DNA from: Hyphomicrobiales bacterium | Lineage (GTDB): Bacteria > Pseudomonadota > Alphaproteobacteria > Rhizobiales > NORP267 | Direction: 5' to 3' | Assembly: GCA_021775855.1 (NCBI GenBank) | Contig: JAJFGZ010000034.1 | Coordinates: forward strand, 1 to 57,648 | DNA: 57,648 nucleotides | Shown here: positions 57,619 through 57,648 of the stretch, in pieces | Layout of the letters: the number at the start of each line of letters is the position of its first letter | Position numbering within the stretch: the stretch's first letter is position 1 | Position numbers and translations under genes: made by a program | Notes under the pieces: model-generated | Databases searched by the model: none | Seen by the model: the letters and a program-made list of their open reading frames with translations, nothing else | What the model was told of the DNA's origin: nothing

Positions 57619-57648
57619 ATGGACGATAAACCCGATTTTTCCGAATTT
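57619..57648 (+). CDS. First 10 codons of a rightward gene cut by the window edge
   Basis: ATG 57619 follows a GAGG ribosome site by 7 nt, and the frame MDDKPDFSEF is open to the window end. Too short to name. The 250-nt gap before it shows no other gene. Confidence 0.55.
   Translation, partial: MDDKPDFSEF

Overview
The window is ordinary chromosomal DNA from an alphaproteobacterium, probably free-living and aerobic; the order cannot be fixed from sequence alone. The call rests on alphaproteobacterial markers: a PopZ/DUF2497 protein, an ExoR-like Sel1 protein, homologues of the mitochondrial complex I assembly factors NDUFAF3 and NDUFAF6, TrmFO, a degenerate LytM factor, and a GTTC-N7-GTTC SOS box. 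Coding density is high, with many 4-nt start/stop overlaps and several GTG or TTG starts. No CRISPR array, rRNA, prophage or intact insertion sequence is visible.

Layout. 1-4218: start of ssb (leftward) and, divergently, an ICL/PEP-mutase-family gene followed by uvrA; a LexA-type box lies exactly in the spacer of the predicted ssb promoter. 4234-5605: two tandem paralogous lipoproteins with a conserved Cys-His-Asp pattern. 5722-22346: a housekeeping block with trmFO, the two complex I assembly factor homologues, secF-secD-yajC, a DUF815 ATPase, a LysM/LytM lipoprotein, pcm, surE, serS, tatC-tatB-tatA, an orphan ABC ATPase, scpB-scpA and nagZ. 22384-41250: a SPOR protein, argS, a dGTPase-like gene, erpA-like, xth, exoR-like, ilvD, valS, popZ-like, tolC-like, a second pcm-like gene, tRNA-Cys, a GST, a flavin-type oxidoreductase and a two-domain 3-hydroxyacyl-CoA dehydrogenase. 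tRNA-Asn follows at 41732.

42188-55349 is an accessory region built from several regulator-plus-enzyme modules. First module: an MDR oxidoreductase divergent from an operon of acyl-CoA dehydrogenase, NemR-like TetR, SDR and DsbA/HCCA-isomerase-type protein, with two TAGAC(Y)-type palindromes between them. Its end is broken by an IS3-type transposase tail. Second module: an SDR and a cyclase-family hydrolase divergent from a LysR gene that lacks a normal start codon. Third module: MarR divergent from an EamA transporter, with two MarR-type palindromes. Fourth module: LysR divergent from SDR-GST-MDR, with a 20-bp palindrome over the LysR start codon. Together these look like peripheral catabolic or electrophile-detoxification units; substrates cannot be named. 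The window closes with a large radical SAM protein of unknown function and the first 10 codons of a rightward gene.

I do not see a clearly new multi-gene system. The best leads are the paired lipoproteins with a possible cysteine-hydrolase triad, the SOS-box arrangement around the ICL/PEPM-uvrA pair, the direct repeat in the yajC promoter, and the regulatory and pseudogene details of the accessory region.
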